Below are positions 1 to 9,660 of a stretch of 64,000 nt of DNA, piece by piece. This DNA is from Murimonas intestini (lineage in GTDB: Bacteria > Bacillota > Clostridia > Lachnospirales > Lachnospiraceae). Below the pieces are notes generated by a model. The model did not search any database, had not been told where the DNA came from, and was given only the letters and a program-made list of their open reading frames with translations. Positions within the stretch are counted from its first letter, which is position 1. Each line of letters starts with the position of its first letter. The stretch is from contig NZ_JANKBI010000001.1 in the NCBI RefSeq assembly GCF_024622195.1, forward strand, positions 558,001 through 622,000, given 5' to 3'. The translations under genes were made by a program, and so were the position numbers.

Positions 1-50
1 GTGATCCCCCACAGCATTGCGGCTTCCTTCACGGTCATGGTATTGCACAT
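1..50 (-). CDS. N-terminus of a helix-turn-helix type protein, cut by the window edge
   Basis: Only the first 16 codons are inside the window. They read MCNTMTVKEAAMLWGI, which resembles the start of small excisionase/XRE-like HTH proteins (TVKEAA followed by a helix). An AGGTG ribosome site lies 5 bases before the ATG, and a TATAAT box sits at 87-92 with a poor -35. The rest of the gene is outside the window, so the family assignment is a guess from a short motif. Confidence 0.45.
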   Translation of the reverse strand, partial: MCNTMTVKEAAMLWGI

Positions 51-235
51 AGTTACACCTTCTTTCTTGGAATTCCCTATATTTGAATTATACAGGAAGC
101 TCCTAAGTTCTATAAATTAGTATACTTTCAATTCGGAATAAAATCAACATTATTCGGAACAAAGGCGGATGGCAAAATCGGCAGCATCGTGTCCAAGAAC
201 GGTTTGAGATACCAATTTATTCAAAAGACAACAAG

Positions 236-267
236 AGCCAGGAGAATTAACCTCCTGGCTGCTTTTT
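236..267. terminator. Bidirectional hairpin terminator downstream of queA
   Basis: A perfect 9-bp stem (AGCCAGGAG / CTCCTGGCT, 236-244 with 252-260) has a 7-base loop. A T-run follows on the plus strand (GCTTTTTG), and the minus-strand side is also T-rich (CTTGTTGTCTTTT). On the minus strand it lies just after the queA stop and would end that transcript. Confidence 0.7.
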
Positions 268-283
268 GTGTAAACTGTACGGT

Positions 284-1321
284 TTATTTTTGGTTGCCTG
301 TAATAAACATTGCGTCCCCAAAAGAAAAGAATCTGTACTTCTCTTTCACTGCGATTTCATACGCTTTCATTATCTTATCTTTTCCCGCCAATGCAGATAC
401 CAGCATCAGCAGAGTAGATTCCGGCAGATGGAAGTTTGTTATCAGCCTGTCGATCATCCTGAATTTATATCCCGGATAGATAAAGATCTCCGTCCAGCCG
501 CTCCCCGCCTTTAAGATGCCATCTTCACCTGTGGCTGCTTCCAGTGTGCGGCAGCTGGTAGTCCCAACAGCGATTATTTTACCTCCGGCCGCCTTAGTCT
601 CATTGATTAATTTGGCCTGATCTTCTTCCACCACATAGAATTCCGAATGCATATGATGTTCTGTCACATCGTCCACCTTCACCGGCCTGAATGTTCCCAG
701 CCCTACATGGAGAGTCACATGCGCAAGCCTGACTCCTTTTTTCTGTATGGCTTCCAAAAGCTCAGGTGTGAAATGAAGCCCGGCTGTGGGAGCCGCTGCA
801 GAACCTTCATGCTTTGCATACACAGTCTGATAACGGTTTTTATCCTTCAGCTGGTGAGTTATGTAGGGCGGAAGCGGCATCTGGCCCAGCTGGTCTAATA
901 TCTCTTCAAAAATACCCTCAAAAGAAAACTGTATCAGCCTGTTGCCCTCCTCAACGACCTCCAGTACTTCCCCTGTAAGCAGGCCGTCTCCAAAAGATAT
1001 CACTGTTCCGGGCTTTGCCTTCTTGCCTGGCTTTACAAGCGTTTCCCATATATTATTTTCTTTCCGTTTCAGAAGAAGGACTTCAATTTTTGCATCTGTC
1101 CCCACTTTGCTTCCTATCAGCCTGGCCGGGATAACCTTTGTGTCATTTACAACCAGACAGTCGCCGGGATCCAGAAAATCTATAATATCTCTGAATACAT
1201 GATGCTCAATTTCCCCTGTTATCTTATCAAGAACCAGAAGCCTGGATCCGGCCCTGTCTTCCAGAGGATCCTGTGCAATAAGCTCCTGAGGCAGGTCATA
1301 ATAAAAATCAGATGTCTTCAT
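284..1321 (-). CDS. queA: S-adenosylmethionine:tRNA ribosyltransferase-isomerase QueA
   Basis: QueA transfers and isomerises the ribosyl part of S-adenosylmethionine onto preQ1 at the wobble position of GUN-anticodon tRNAs, giving epoxyqueuosine, a cytoplasmic step of queuosine synthesis. The 345-residue protein has the usual family length. It begins MKTSDFYYDLPQELIAQDP, and the family blocks AAPTAGLHFTPELL, VGLGTFRPV and FITNFHLPESTLLMLVSAL-like are present (the last as LITNFHLPESTLLMLVSA). It is a single gene on the minus strand, with DUF6512-like and phosphatase genes beyond its start. Nothing looks truncated. Confidence is high because several signature blocks agree. Confidence 0.97.
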   Translation of the reverse strand: MKTSDFYYDLPQELIAQDPLEDRAGSRLLVLDKITGEIEHHVFRDIIDFLDPGDCLVVNDTKVIPARLIGSKVGTDAKIEVLLLKRKENNIWETLVKPGKKAKPGTVISFGDGLLTGEVLEVVEEGNRLIQFSFEGIFEEILDQLGQMPLPPYITHQLKDKNRYQTVYAKHEGSAAAPTAGLHFTPELLEAIQKKGVRLAHVTLHVGLGTFRPVKVDDVTEHHMHSEFYVVEEDQAKLINETKAAGGKIIAVGTTSCRTLEAATGEDGILKAGSGWTEIFIYPGYKFRMIDRLITNFHLPESTLLMLVSALAGKDKIMKAYEIAVKEKYRFFSFGDAMFITGNQK

Positions 1322-1402
1322 CTATCATCTCTCCTAATCTTTCATTTACTTTTCCGCATACTTCTGCAAATAATATCATACACTATTTCCGGAGGTATTC
1401 AA

Positions 1403-1939
1403 ATGAAAATTTATAAAAAACAGTATTTCTTCCGGGAAATCATATTTATGATAATCGCAATGGGAGCCGGAACGCTCTTTCATTTCATTTATGAATGGTC
1501 AGGCTGTCATCCTCTTGCAGGGCTGTTTGCCCCTGTGAATGAATCCACCTGGGAACACCTGAAAATGCTCTTTTTTCCAGTGCTGCTTCTGACAGTTCCT
1601 GAATACTTCTGGTGTGCCAGAAAAGCTGAGGGCTTCCTGTTCTCCAGGACTGTGGGTATCGGCTGCGGCCTGGCATTTATTGTCATCTTCTACTATACCT
1701 ATACAGGCATACTGGGCACTCATTATCTCTGGCTGGACATAGCTGATTTCCTGCTCGGGGTTTTTATCACTTATTTTATAACTTACCTGCTCTTTACAAG
1801 AAAAAAAACAGGCAGCCACAGACTTGATTTCATCTGTACCTGCCTTTTGCTCATTACTGCTGTACTGTTCTTCTGCTTCACCTGGAATCCGCCTGCTATT
1901 AATCTGTTCCTGTCACCAGACACAGCCACCCCCATATAA
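1403..1939 (+). CDS. DUF6512-like integral membrane protein
   Basis: This 178-residue protein has about five to six hydrophobic segments. A distinctive loop, PVNESTWEHLKM (about residues 45-56), is what I associate with the DUF6512 family of Firmicutes, whose function is unknown. The start is fixed by a GGAGGT ribosome site 6 bases before ATG 1403. A longer upstream reading lacks a ribosome site and overlaps the queA 5' region. It is one of the few plus-strand genes here, diverges from queA and converges with the phosphatase gene at 1958. The function is not known to me. Confidence 0.8.
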   Translation: MKIYKKQYFFREIIFMIIAMGAGTLFHFIYEWSGCHPLAGLFAPVNESTWEHLKMLFFPVLLLTVPEYFWCARKAEGFLFSRTVGIGCGLAFIVIFYYTYTGILGTHYLWLDIADFLLGVFITYFITYLLFTRKKTGSHRLDFICTCLLLITAVLFFCFTWNPPAINLFLSPDTATPI

Positions 1940-1957
1940 GACATATATACAAGAATA

Positions 1958-2572
1958 CTACAGGCTGGCTGCCGCCTCGTCCTCCTTACAGATCCGTACT
2001 TCCCCGCCATGGCTTTCCAGTACGGCCACAGCACAGTTTTTAGGAACTCCCTTGCCCCAAAAGTCGTTTGGGCTGTATTCCCGCAGGCTGTTCAGCAGGG
2101 CCCGCATAGCGGCCCCATGTGTTGCCACCAGAACTGTTTCCTGCTCTAATTCTGCCCTGCCTGTAATATCCGTTAAAAACTGCTCTGTGCGTCTGCATAA
2201 GCTGGACAGGGCCTCACCTCCGGGCGGAGGCACATATCTTCCGGGAGCTTTAAAGAAATCCTGGTAATTTTTCAGCATCCCACGGCCGCTGCCGTCATTG
2301 ACCAGTCCTTCCATCTCTCCAAAACTGATCTCAATCAGACGTTCATCCTCCCGGACAGGCACATGCCTGTCCGCCAGCAGGATCCCCGCCGTCTCCTTTG
2401 CTCTTTTTAACGGGCTGGAAAAGCAAACCGTAAATGGAACACTTTTTAATGCTTCCGCCGTCTTTTTTGCAAGAAACCGGCCATTATCGTTCAATTCAAT
2501 ATCCGTCCGTCCCTGGAGCCGCTTCTGGACATTCCAGAGCGTCTCTCCATGACGGACAATATATATCTGCAT
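1958..2572 (-). CDS. Histidine phosphatase family protein (phosphoglycerate-mutase-like)
   Basis: The N-terminus IYIVRHGETLWN carries the RHG catalytic motif, whose histidine (residue 8) would be phosphorylated. A second histidine sits in VATHGAAMRALL (about residue 150), as expected for this superfamily. At 204 residues it is like bacterial GpmB/CobC-type phosphatases. It starts 19 bases after the pheT stop and is probably the last gene of the pheS-pheT transcript. The substrate cannot be told from sequence; a broad-specificity phosphatase is likelier than a glycolytic mutase because that step is normally served by GpmA or GpmI. Confidence 0.85.
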   Translation of the reverse strand: MQIYIVRHGETLWNVQKRLQGRTDIELNDNGRFLAKKTAEALKSVPFTVCFSSPLKRAKETAGILLADRHVPVREDERLIEISFGEMEGLVNDGSGRGMLKNYQDFFKAPGRYVPPPGGEALSSLCRRTEQFLTDITGRAELEQETVLVATHGAAMRALLNSLREYSPNDFWGKGVPKNCAVAVLESHGGEVRICKEDEAAASL

Positions 2573-2591
2573 CTCTTTTCACCTGTATGCT

Positions 2592-5009
2592 TTACTGGCG
2601 CAGCTCAATCCCCATGGACTCCAGCCCATTCAGGATCTTCTTCATGGCCGCTGTGATCTCCGCCTCTTCCAGTGTCTTGTCCTTAGCCCTGAATACGATT
2701 GAATAAGCCATTGATTTGTAACCTGCTTTGATCTGTGAGCCTTCATAGATATCGAACAGGGAATAGCTCTCCAGGATCTTGCCGCCCCTCTGGGCTATCA
2801 CAGCCTCGATCTGTCCTGCAAGGATCTCTCTTGGAACTACCATGCTGATGTCCCTGGTCACTGCCGGGAATCTGGCAATCCCTTCAAATTTTCTGTCGAA
2901 CGTGGCTTTTTCTGTTATGACCGGCATATCCAGCACTGCCACATAAGCCTTTTCACCGATCTCATAATTATCTGCCACCTGAGGATGGACCTCACCGAGG
3001 TAACCCACCACTTCACCTTCATATACGATATTGGCCTGACGTCCTGGATGAAGGAACGGCTTTCCTGCGCCCGGATCATATTCTCTCTTTTTATCCATGC
3101 CGATCTTATCAAAGAATTCTTCCACAACGCCTTTCATTGTAAAGAAATCTCCCTCACCGTACATTCCAAGAGTGAACTGCATCCTCTCATCCGGCAGCTC
3201 TGTCACCGGCACCTGCTTGGGCAGATAGATATTTCCAAGCTCATAAAGGCGGACATTCTTGTTTCTGTGATTATAATTAAATGCCAGAGAGGTCAGCATT
3301 CCGTTTAATGACACTGTCCTCATGATACTGAAATCTTCGCCGAGAGGATTTGATATCTGCACTGCGTTCCTCAGGGCAGAATCTGCCGGAAGCAGAAGCT
3401 TGTCAAATACCTTGGGGCTCTCGAAGGAATATGTCATCCCCTGTGAAAATCCGCAGAATTCCGCAATGTTCCTGGCCACCTCTTCTATACGCAGCTTAAA
3501 CGGCAGCTTTCCTGTAGTCGCCTCCCCTGTGGGCAGAGTGGTGGGAATATTATCATATCCGTAGAAACGTGCCACTTCTTCAGCCAGATCAGCCATACGG
3601 AAAAGGTCATGGCGGAATGTAGGCGCAATGACTTCATTAGTTTCTTCATCATATTCCAGGCCTATTTTCCTGAAATAGTCCAGCATAGTCTCTGAGGCAA
3701 TATCAGTTCCCAACAGTGCGTTGATCTTTTCCGGTTCAAATGGGATGCGTACAGCTTCTTTTACTTTTTTGTAGACATCTACTGTCCCGCCGACTACTTC
3801 TCCGGCTCCCAGCTCTTCAATCAGCTGGCATGCCCTGTCAATAGCCGCTTTTGCATTATTGGGGTCGAGGCCCTTTTCGAACTTGCCGGAAGCATCTGTA
3901 CGAAGGCCTATCTTTTTACTGGAAAGCCTGATGTTCGTACCGTCAAAGCTGGCAGCTTCGAACATCATTGTCTTGACACTGTCTGTAATCATGGAATTCT
4001 CACCGCCCATGATCCCTGCAATACCTACAGCCTTTTCGCCGTCACAGATCATCAGCACAGAATCATCAAGTGTCCTCTCCTGTCCGTCCAGAGTCACAAA
4101 CTTTTCATCTTTTTCGGCCCTGCGCACAATGATCTCCCTGCCCGAAATAGTATCGTAGTCATAGGCGTGCATAGGCTGTCCGTATTCTTCCATCACATAA
4201 TTTGTAATGTCTACAATATTATTGATGGGGCGGATCCCGTTCGCTGCCAGGCGTCTCTGCATCCACCTAGGCGAGGGGGCTATCTTTATATTCTTTACGA
4301 TCCTGGCACAGTAACGGGGACAGAGCTCCTCATCCTTTATGGTGACTTTAATATAGTCATTGGCATCCTCTGAATTTCCTGTTTCAGTTACAACAGGCGG
4401 CACAAATTCTTTTCCAAATGTGGCTGCCGCCTCTCTGGCAATGCCAATGACACTGTAGCAGTCTACACGGTTGGATGTGATCTCATATTCAAATACCACG
4501 TCATCCAGTCCCAATGCCTTAATTGCACTCATTCCCACTTCTGCGTCTTCCGGAAAAATATAGATCCCGTATTCAGGCGCTTCCGGATACATGTCACGTG
4601 TGCTTCCCAGTTCTTCAATAGAGCACATCATACCGCAGGACTCTATGCCGCGCAGTTTGCCTTTCTTTATCATCACTCCGCCCGGAGTCTTTTTGCCGTC
4701 ATGGCCTCCTGCCACACGCCCGCCGTCAAGCACTACAGGGATCTTGTCGCCTTCCTTTACGTTGGGCGCCCCTGTCACGATCTGAACAGTCCCGTTTCCT
4801 GTATCTACCTGGCAGACAATGAGCTTATCCGCGTCAGGATGCCTTTCTATAGATTTGATCTGGCCTATGATGATATTCTCCAGGTCAGCATCCAGAGCCT
4901 CATATCCCTCCACCTTTGTCCCTGAGAGGGTCATTGCATCTGTATACTCCTGGGCAGTCACGTCCAGTTCCGGTACATATGCCTTAATCCAAGATAATGA
5001 AGTATTCAT
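2592..5009 (-). CDS. pheT: Phenylalanyl-tRNA synthetase beta subunit
   Basis: This is the beta chain of the alpha2-beta2 enzyme that charges tRNA-Phe. The 805 residues match the full-length bacterial form. An N-terminal tRNA-binding OB domain (about residues 40-150, HPDADKLIVCQVDTG) leads to the B3/B4 editing domain, the B5 domain, the catalytic-like core (FRHDLFRMADLAEEVARFYGYD) and a C-terminal anticodon-binding FDX-ACB domain (from about residue 710, RFPAVTRDISMVV). It lies 67 bases after pheS and is co-transcribed with it under the T-box leader at 6136-6430. Confidence 0.97.
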   Translation of the reverse strand: MNTSLSWIKAYVPELDVTAQEYTDAMTLSGTKVEGYEALDADLENIIIGQIKSIERHPDADKLIVCQVDTGNGTVQIVTGAPNVKEGDKIPVVLDGGRVAGGHDGKKTPGGVMIKKGKLRGIESCGMMCSIEELGSTRDMYPEAPEYGIYIFPEDAEVGMSAIKALGLDDVVFEYEITSNRVDCYSVIGIAREAAATFGKEFVPPVVTETGNSEDANDYIKVTIKDEELCPRYCARIVKNIKIAPSPRWMQRRLAANGIRPINNIVDITNYVMEEYGQPMHAYDYDTISGREIIVRRAEKDEKFVTLDGQERTLDDSVLMICDGEKAVGIAGIMGGENSMITDSVKTMMFEAASFDGTNIRLSSKKIGLRTDASGKFEKGLDPNNAKAAIDRACQLIEELGAGEVVGGTVDVYKKVKEAVRIPFEPEKINALLGTDIASETMLDYFRKIGLEYDEETNEVIAPTFRHDLFRMADLAEEVARFYGYDNIPTTLPTGEATTGKLPFKLRIEEVARNIAEFCGFSQGMTYSFESPKVFDKLLLPADSALRNAVQISNPLGEDFSIMRTVSLNGMLTSLAFNYNHRNKNVRLYELGNIYLPKQVPVTELPDERMQFTLGMYGEGDFFTMKGVVEEFFDKIGMDKKREYDPGAGKPFLHPGRQANIVYEGEVVGYLGEVHPQVADNYEIGEKAYVAVLDMPVITEKATFDRKFEGIARFPAVTRDISMVVPREILAGQIEAVIAQRGGKILESYSLFDIYEGSQIKAGYKSMAYSIVFRAKDKTLEEAEITAAMKKILNGLESMGIELRQ

Positions 5010-5076
5010 ATTTATTTTCCTTTCTTAATTTGCTGTATTTAATTATCCGGCATTATGAATGCCAGTCTGACATATT

Positions 5077-6099
5077 CTAGAACTGTTTCAGGAAACGGAT
5101 ATCGTTTTCATAGAGCAGCCTCATGTCGTCTATCTCATATTTCAGCAGCGCGATACGCTCTAACCCTACACCGAAAGCAAAACCGCTGTATACATTAGGG
5201 TCTATCCCGCACATTTCCAGCACATGGGGATGCACCATGCCGCAGCCCAGTATCTCGATCCAGCCTGAGCCCTTACAGAACCTGCATCCCTTACCTCCGC
5301 ATTTAAAGCAGGACACATCCACCTCTGCGCTCGGCTCTGTGAACGGGAAATGATGTGGGCGGAATTTTGTCTTTGTCTCCGGCCCAAAAAGTTCTTTTGC
5401 AAATTCTTCCAGGGTGCCTTTTAAGTCAGCAAAGGTGATATTCTTGTCAATCACAAGCCCTTCAATCTGATGGAAGGACGGGGAATGCGTGGCATCCACC
5501 TCATCAGAGCGGAATACCCTGCCCGGAGCTATCATACGGATAGGAAGCCTGCCCTGCTCCATCACACGTGCCTGGACAGGGGAGGTCTGTGTACGCAGAA
5601 CGATATCTTTATTCACATAGAATGTATCCTGTTCATCTTTCGCTGGATGGTTCGCTGGAATATTCAGCTTCTCGAAATTATAAAGGTCATACTCTACCTC
5701 AGGGCCTTCTACCACTTCATACCCCATTCCTATGAAGATGCGCTCAACCTCTTCCAAAGCAATCGTATTCGGATGGCGGTGTCCCACATTATTCTTCTTT
5801 GCCGGGAGAGTGACATCGATGACTTCCTTTTTTAACTGCTCTTCTCTTGCCCTTGCTTCCAGTTTCCGCTTTGTCTCTTCCAGCAGATTTTCTATAGCAG
5901 TCCTTGTATCATTTACCATCTGGCCCACAATGGGTCTTTCCTCAGCCGCCACATCCTTCATACCTTTTAATACGGCAGTCAGCTCGCCTTTTTTTCCAAG
6001 GAAAGCGACGCGGACATCATTGAGCTTATCTAGTGCATCGGAAGCCTGGATCTGCTTCATGGCTTCATCTTTGATTGCCTGCAGTTTTTCTTTCATCAT
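5077..6099 (-). CDS. pheS: Phenylalanyl-tRNA synthetase alpha subunit
   Basis: The catalytic alpha chain is 340 residues long. It has the N-terminal coiled coil (residues 1-85), motif 2-like RVFRSDEVDATHSPSFHQIEGL, motif 3 GVGLERIALLKYEIDD near the end, and HFPFTEPSAEVDVSC. Four cysteines in CFKCGGKGCRFCKG form the zinc-like knuckle seen in many Firmicute PheS proteins. An AGGAG site 7 bases before ATG 6099 sets the start, whereas an upstream in-frame extension would run through the T-box terminator. Expression is probably controlled by uncharged tRNA-Phe through the leader. Confidence 0.97.
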   Translation of the reverse strand: MMKEKLQAIKDEAMKQIQASDALDKLNDVRVAFLGKKGELTAVLKGMKDVAAEERPIVGQMVNDTRTAIENLLEETKRKLEARAREEQLKKEVIDVTLPAKKNNVGHRHPNTIALEEVERIFIGMGYEVVEGPEVEYDLYNFEKLNIPANHPAKDEQDTFYVNKDIVLRTQTSPVQARVMEQGRLPIRMIAPGRVFRSDEVDATHSPSFHQIEGLVIDKNITFADLKGTLEEFAKELFGPETKTKFRPHHFPFTEPSAEVDVSCFKCGGKGCRFCKGSGWIEILGCGMVHPHVLEMCGIDPNVYSGFAFGVGLERIALLKYEIDDMRLLYENDIRFLKQF

Positions 6100-6135
6100 T
6101 TTTATTCTCCTTTTATTCTTCTGATTCCGACATGC

Positions 6136-6430
6136 ATGAAAAAAAGCTCCGCCCCTAAAAATAGGGACGAAGCTGATATCCGTGGTACCACCCTGCTTCC
6201 TGTCTGTGACAGGCACTTTGTCCGCTTAACGCGCGGTCTCGTCATTTCTTACACATGCACTGCTCTCCCCACAGGGATATTTCTCTTATGCATTTCGGAA
6301 ATGAAGCTCCGGTGGGAAATTCACATAACCATCTGAACTTAAGGAAGCTTACAGCCGGTGACTCCCTCTCTCTGCAAGAAAATGATTTGCTACTTTACAC
6401 CTTCACAGCTTTTCATGACATGTTTGTTAT
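6136..6430 (-). promoter_or_regulatory. T-box leader, phenylalanine-specific (UUC specifier)
   Basis: On the minus strand the leader holds the conserved T-box GGTGGTACCACGG (6180-6192). A terminator hairpin follows (GCTCCGCCCCT / AGGGACGAAGC, 6145-6173) with a run of seven T. In stem I the specifier loop reads GAAU-UUC-CCACCGGAGC, placing UUC at 6316-6318. UUC is a Phe codon, in agreement with the downstream pheS. The same 10-base spacing from specifier to the closing GGAGC/GAGC block recurs in the other two T-boxes of this window. Confidence 0.93.
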
Positions 6431-6435
6431 GTCCT

Positions 6436-6463
6436 ATTCTACCACATCTTCTAAATCTGTCAA
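6436..6463 (-). promoter_or_regulatory. Sigma-A promoter of the pheS T-box transcript
   Basis: The minus strand carries TTGACA (6458-6463), a 16-base spacer and TAGAAT (6436-6441), just upstream of the T-box stem I. It lies only about 30 bases after the stop of the upstream glycosidase gene. Confidence 0.8.
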
Positions 6464-6494
6464 GATTATTTCTGGAAATGCTTTGACCAGCATT

Positions 6495-9400
6495 TTATGT
6501 AAAGGATACAACAGGAGCCTTCAGTATACCTGTCGGTTTTATCTGATATTCATAAGCCCACTGCTGGCCAGCAGTCCTCCACGCATTCGGTCCCGGCCAC
6601 GGTTCTGTATCATTGCAGTTATGGAGGGTTCCAAAAGTATTGATCCTGTTGCCGAATGCTGTGAGCTTCAGTACATGGCTGCCAGCCCCGGCTTTCAAGC
6701 ATGCACAGTAAGGCGCAAAGGCGATCGACTGGCCCTCCCCGTCATCCAGCGCAGCTTTCATAAGCGGTGAACGGAATCTGCTGGCTTCCACCTTCAGCAT
6801 CCCGTCTGCCGGAAGCTGTACAGGTATCTGGTACTCTACGTTTCCGCCATAGAAAGGCAGCCCCTGTACAGTTATATCCCCAAATGCCAGTGTCCTTACG
6901 GGTGCCGTCAGAACAGCTCTGGAGCCTTTCACTCTGACCCCGAAATCGCCCAGAAGGAACATGTTTTCAATATTCTCTTTCCTGCGGTATGGAATTCTGA
7001 CAATCAGCTCATTATTTCCTTTTCGGACAGTTCCCAGCCTGCGGCGGATGATCTCTCTGTCAACATACCACCCATCCTCCTCAAAAGGAATCTCCTCACC
7101 ATTTAATATTACTTCTGCAGTCTTATTTTCCAGGGCAAGCACGACCGGGCTTATCTCCTCTTCTGAGAATATCTCAAACCGCAATGAAAGTGTATGCTCC
7201 GCTTTCTCCTCCTCCTGATCCAGCCAGGGCTGTGCGAATGCCTCCATCCTGAGCGGGAACTTCAGGCTGCGGCGGAATTCATTATCGATGCGCAGTATCT
7301 CTTCCCTCTCATTCCACTCACCATCATCAAAAGCGTATTCTGCCTGATCCAGCACAAATACATTTGGTTCAGAGAGGCTCACCGGCACTTCAGGCGGTAC
7401 AGCCAGGTCGTCCCAGGCTGTCTCATCTGTTTTCTCCAGTCCTGCCGCCTTTTCGTCCGGCTCCCCTGAAGCTGCCTCTGCCACATCAGCTGGAAGCAGG
7501 TACAGAAGAAGGCTGTCATGGTCATACATTTCCCTTTTCAGGATCGTTTTCCCTTCCCTGTACTCAGGAAGAAGCTCTTCCCTGCTGCCGTCCAGCGGTT
7601 CATAATGCATTACCCTGTATGTACCGTCAATAGTGACAGTCAGTGTTTCCTTCTTTGGCAGGTCAGGATTCTCCATTTTATTTACATGGGCCAGGAATAA
7701 TATCTTTTTATCCTCATCATCTCTCATCTGATATATGAGGTTTTCAGCCATCAGTCCTTCCCCGTTTCTGACTTCCAGGGTCCTCTCCGGCTCCAGGGCA
7801 GTAAGGAGGCTGTTCCTTGTAAATGGGATGCAGGTGCACTCCCTCACAAACTCCTCCACCTCTGCTGACGGACAGGCATCCAGAAGCCTGGGTGTCTCAC
7901 CTGCGAAAATAACCTTTCCTCCCTTTGACTTCCATGCTTTTAAGCGGTCCAGGGTAGATTTCCTGAGTGTCACGCAGTTCGGCACCAGAACGGCCTGATA
8001 ATTCATCTCACCTACTGTGAACATGTCACTTTCAGACATTTCAGGATGATTCTGCTGAGGAAGGAGAGATTCACTGATAAAGTCAAAATCCAGGAACCCG
8101 TACAGCAGCCAGTTGATGAGCTTTTCAAAATTCTCATCCATCTCCTCCCGTATGCCGCCTGTCTTCTCCTCTGAGCCCCAGTACAGCCAGTATGACTCCA
8201 CAGGATGTATCACGCCGATCTTCACATCAGCCTTACCTCTTGTCATCAGTGTATTCACTCTTGAGAAATAATCCTCAATATATTTATATTCCCTGTACCA
8301 CGGAGACTGGTATCCGATACAGGCCGGATAGTCCCTCTTGGCCTCTCCTGCCATGGAAGTCCAGGTCAGATGATGAACGCGCACAGTCACGCCCAGGGCG
8401 GCCTGCCAGTCCCCCTGCAGCTTATGGCCCCTGAAGTCAAAATCCCAGTTTGTGACTCCGTATAATTCACTTAAGACACCCGGGTATCCAAACTGATGTG
8501 AGGCGCTCTGCGCCTGCTTTGCAGTGGACAGTTCTCTTCTGTCACAGAGCATGTCGATCCCCGGAAGCTGGAAGGAACGGTAGGAACGCATCGCTTCACC
8601 CAACGCAGCTGTCTGTGATTTAAGTGTCGGCTCCTCCATCATATGGCCGGTAAGCATAATATTATGGTCCCTGCACCATTCTCCTATGGTATCGGCAAAA
8701 GCATCGGCAAATCTTTCACAGATGTGGTCATGATACTGGTAGCGGATCTGTGATATCTCATCCGGCCCTTTTTCCCAGAAGAGCTCCGGCAGAGAATCCA
8801 GAAGGCTGTGTCCGTAAGCCTCCGTGAAGGTAACCTCCAGATCATCTGTAAAAGGAATAATCACTTCCATCTTGTCATCAGCATAATTAAGCCTTGTTTT
8901 ATGGCAGAACTGCGGCTCATCTGTAAAGATTGCCGGAACTGATTTTCCAAACTCATCACCCAGCTCCCTGTAATATGCCTCGTGTGTCACCTCGATAAAT
9001 CTTTCAATAGCCTTTCTGTCCAGGGTGTTTACGTATGACTGGTTATTAAACCAGGGATTGTCCCCTGATATTTCCAGATAGGCAAACCATTCATCCCATC
9101 CCTCATCAGGCGTTTTATCTTCAGGAATCCTCTCATATGCTGCCAGCCAGCCGTCTTTGAGCCGAACCTGGTAATGTGCTATAAGCCTGCGGTTCTCACT
9201 GCGCACAGCCTGACCGCTGGATGACAGATCATTTTCCTTCTTCAGCCCTGTAAGCCTTTCCGGAGCAAAGACCAGGAAACGGATCCTGTATCTCTCATCC
9301 TTTGTCACAAGTCCTCCGCCTGCCCCTGACGGCCATCTGTCTTCATCATACAGCCAGGTTATCATCTCTTTGTCCCTGAACTTCTGATTTGCGTCTTTTA

Positions 9401-9626
9401 CAAGATCCAGGAACTCCTGGCTCATATAAGGATTATTCATTCCTGTGCGGCAGTGTATATGTCCGCCTCCCATCCCCATATCTTCCAGCGCCTGAACGAT
9501 CATCGAGACTTTCTCCTCTGTCATCTGGCAGTTCCATGCCCAGAAAGGAGTCCCCCTGTACTCGCTGGTCGGTTTTTCAAACAGACTGTCGCTTAAAGGT
9601 CCCTGATTTTTAGGATACAAATTCAT
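6495..9626 (-). CDS. GH106-like glycoside hydrolase (alpha-L-rhamnosidase-related)
   Basis: This 1043-residue protein has no signal peptide, so it should act in the cytoplasm on imported oligosaccharides. The N-terminus has the GH106/alpha-L-rhamnosidase-type pattern: YRGTPFWAWN (about 24-33), GGGHIHCRTGMNNPYMS and TWLYDEDRWPSGAGGG (about 89-104). A long (beta/alpha)8-like region and a beta-sandwich C-terminus follow. It is the last gene of an operon with a YesM/YesN pair, two permeases and a solute-binding protein, which fits processing of the transported sugar. Family and fold are inferred from motif memory; rhamnose is the likely but unproven sugar. Confidence 0.75.
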   Translation of the reverse strand: MNLYPKNQGPLSDSLFEKPTSEYRGTPFWAWNCQMTEEKVSMIVQALEDMGMGGGHIHCRTGMNNPYMSQEFLDLVKDANQKFRDKEMITWLYDEDRWPSGAGGGLVTKDERYRIRFLVFAPERLTGLKKENDLSSSGQAVRSENRRLIAHYQVRLKDGWLAAYERIPEDKTPDEGWDEWFAYLEISGDNPWFNNQSYVNTLDRKAIERFIEVTHEAYYRELGDEFGKSVPAIFTDEPQFCHKTRLNYADDKMEVIIPFTDDLEVTFTEAYGHSLLDSLPELFWEKGPDEISQIRYQYHDHICERFADAFADTIGEWCRDHNIMLTGHMMEEPTLKSQTAALGEAMRSYRSFQLPGIDMLCDRRELSTAKQAQSASHQFGYPGVLSELYGVTNWDFDFRGHKLQGDWQAALGVTVRVHHLTWTSMAGEAKRDYPACIGYQSPWYREYKYIEDYFSRVNTLMTRGKADVKIGVIHPVESYWLYWGSEEKTGGIREEMDENFEKLINWLLYGFLDFDFISESLLPQQNHPEMSESDMFTVGEMNYQAVLVPNCVTLRKSTLDRLKAWKSKGGKVIFAGETPRLLDACPSAEVEEFVRECTCIPFTRNSLLTALEPERTLEVRNGEGLMAENLIYQMRDDEDKKILFLAHVNKMENPDLPKKETLTVTIDGTYRVMHYEPLDGSREELLPEYREGKTILKREMYDHDSLLLYLLPADVAEAASGEPDEKAAGLEKTDETAWDDLAVPPEVPVSLSEPNVFVLDQAEYAFDDGEWNEREEILRIDNEFRRSLKFPLRMEAFAQPWLDQEEEKAEHTLSLRFEIFSEEEISPVVLALENKTAEVILNGEEIPFEEDGWYVDREIIRRRLGTVRKGNNELIVRIPYRRKENIENMFLLGDFGVRVKGSRAVLTAPVRTLAFGDITVQGLPFYGGNVEYQIPVQLPADGMLKVEASRFRSPLMKAALDDGEGQSIAFAPYCACLKAGAGSHVLKLTAFGNRINTFGTLHNCNDTEPWPGPNAWRTAGQQWAYEYQIKPTGILKAPVVSFT

Positions 9627-9660
9627 TTTGTGCTACCTCCCGTTAATTAATATAATGTTT

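Noticed and set aside
1199..1402. N-terminal extension of the DUF6512-like gene
   Set aside because: The 68 extra codons overlap the queA start region in antisense and lack a ribosome site; ATG 1403 has GGAGGT.
6100..6216. Longer pheS start
   Set aside because: It would run through the T-box antiterminator and terminator; AGGAG before ATG 6099 is decisive.
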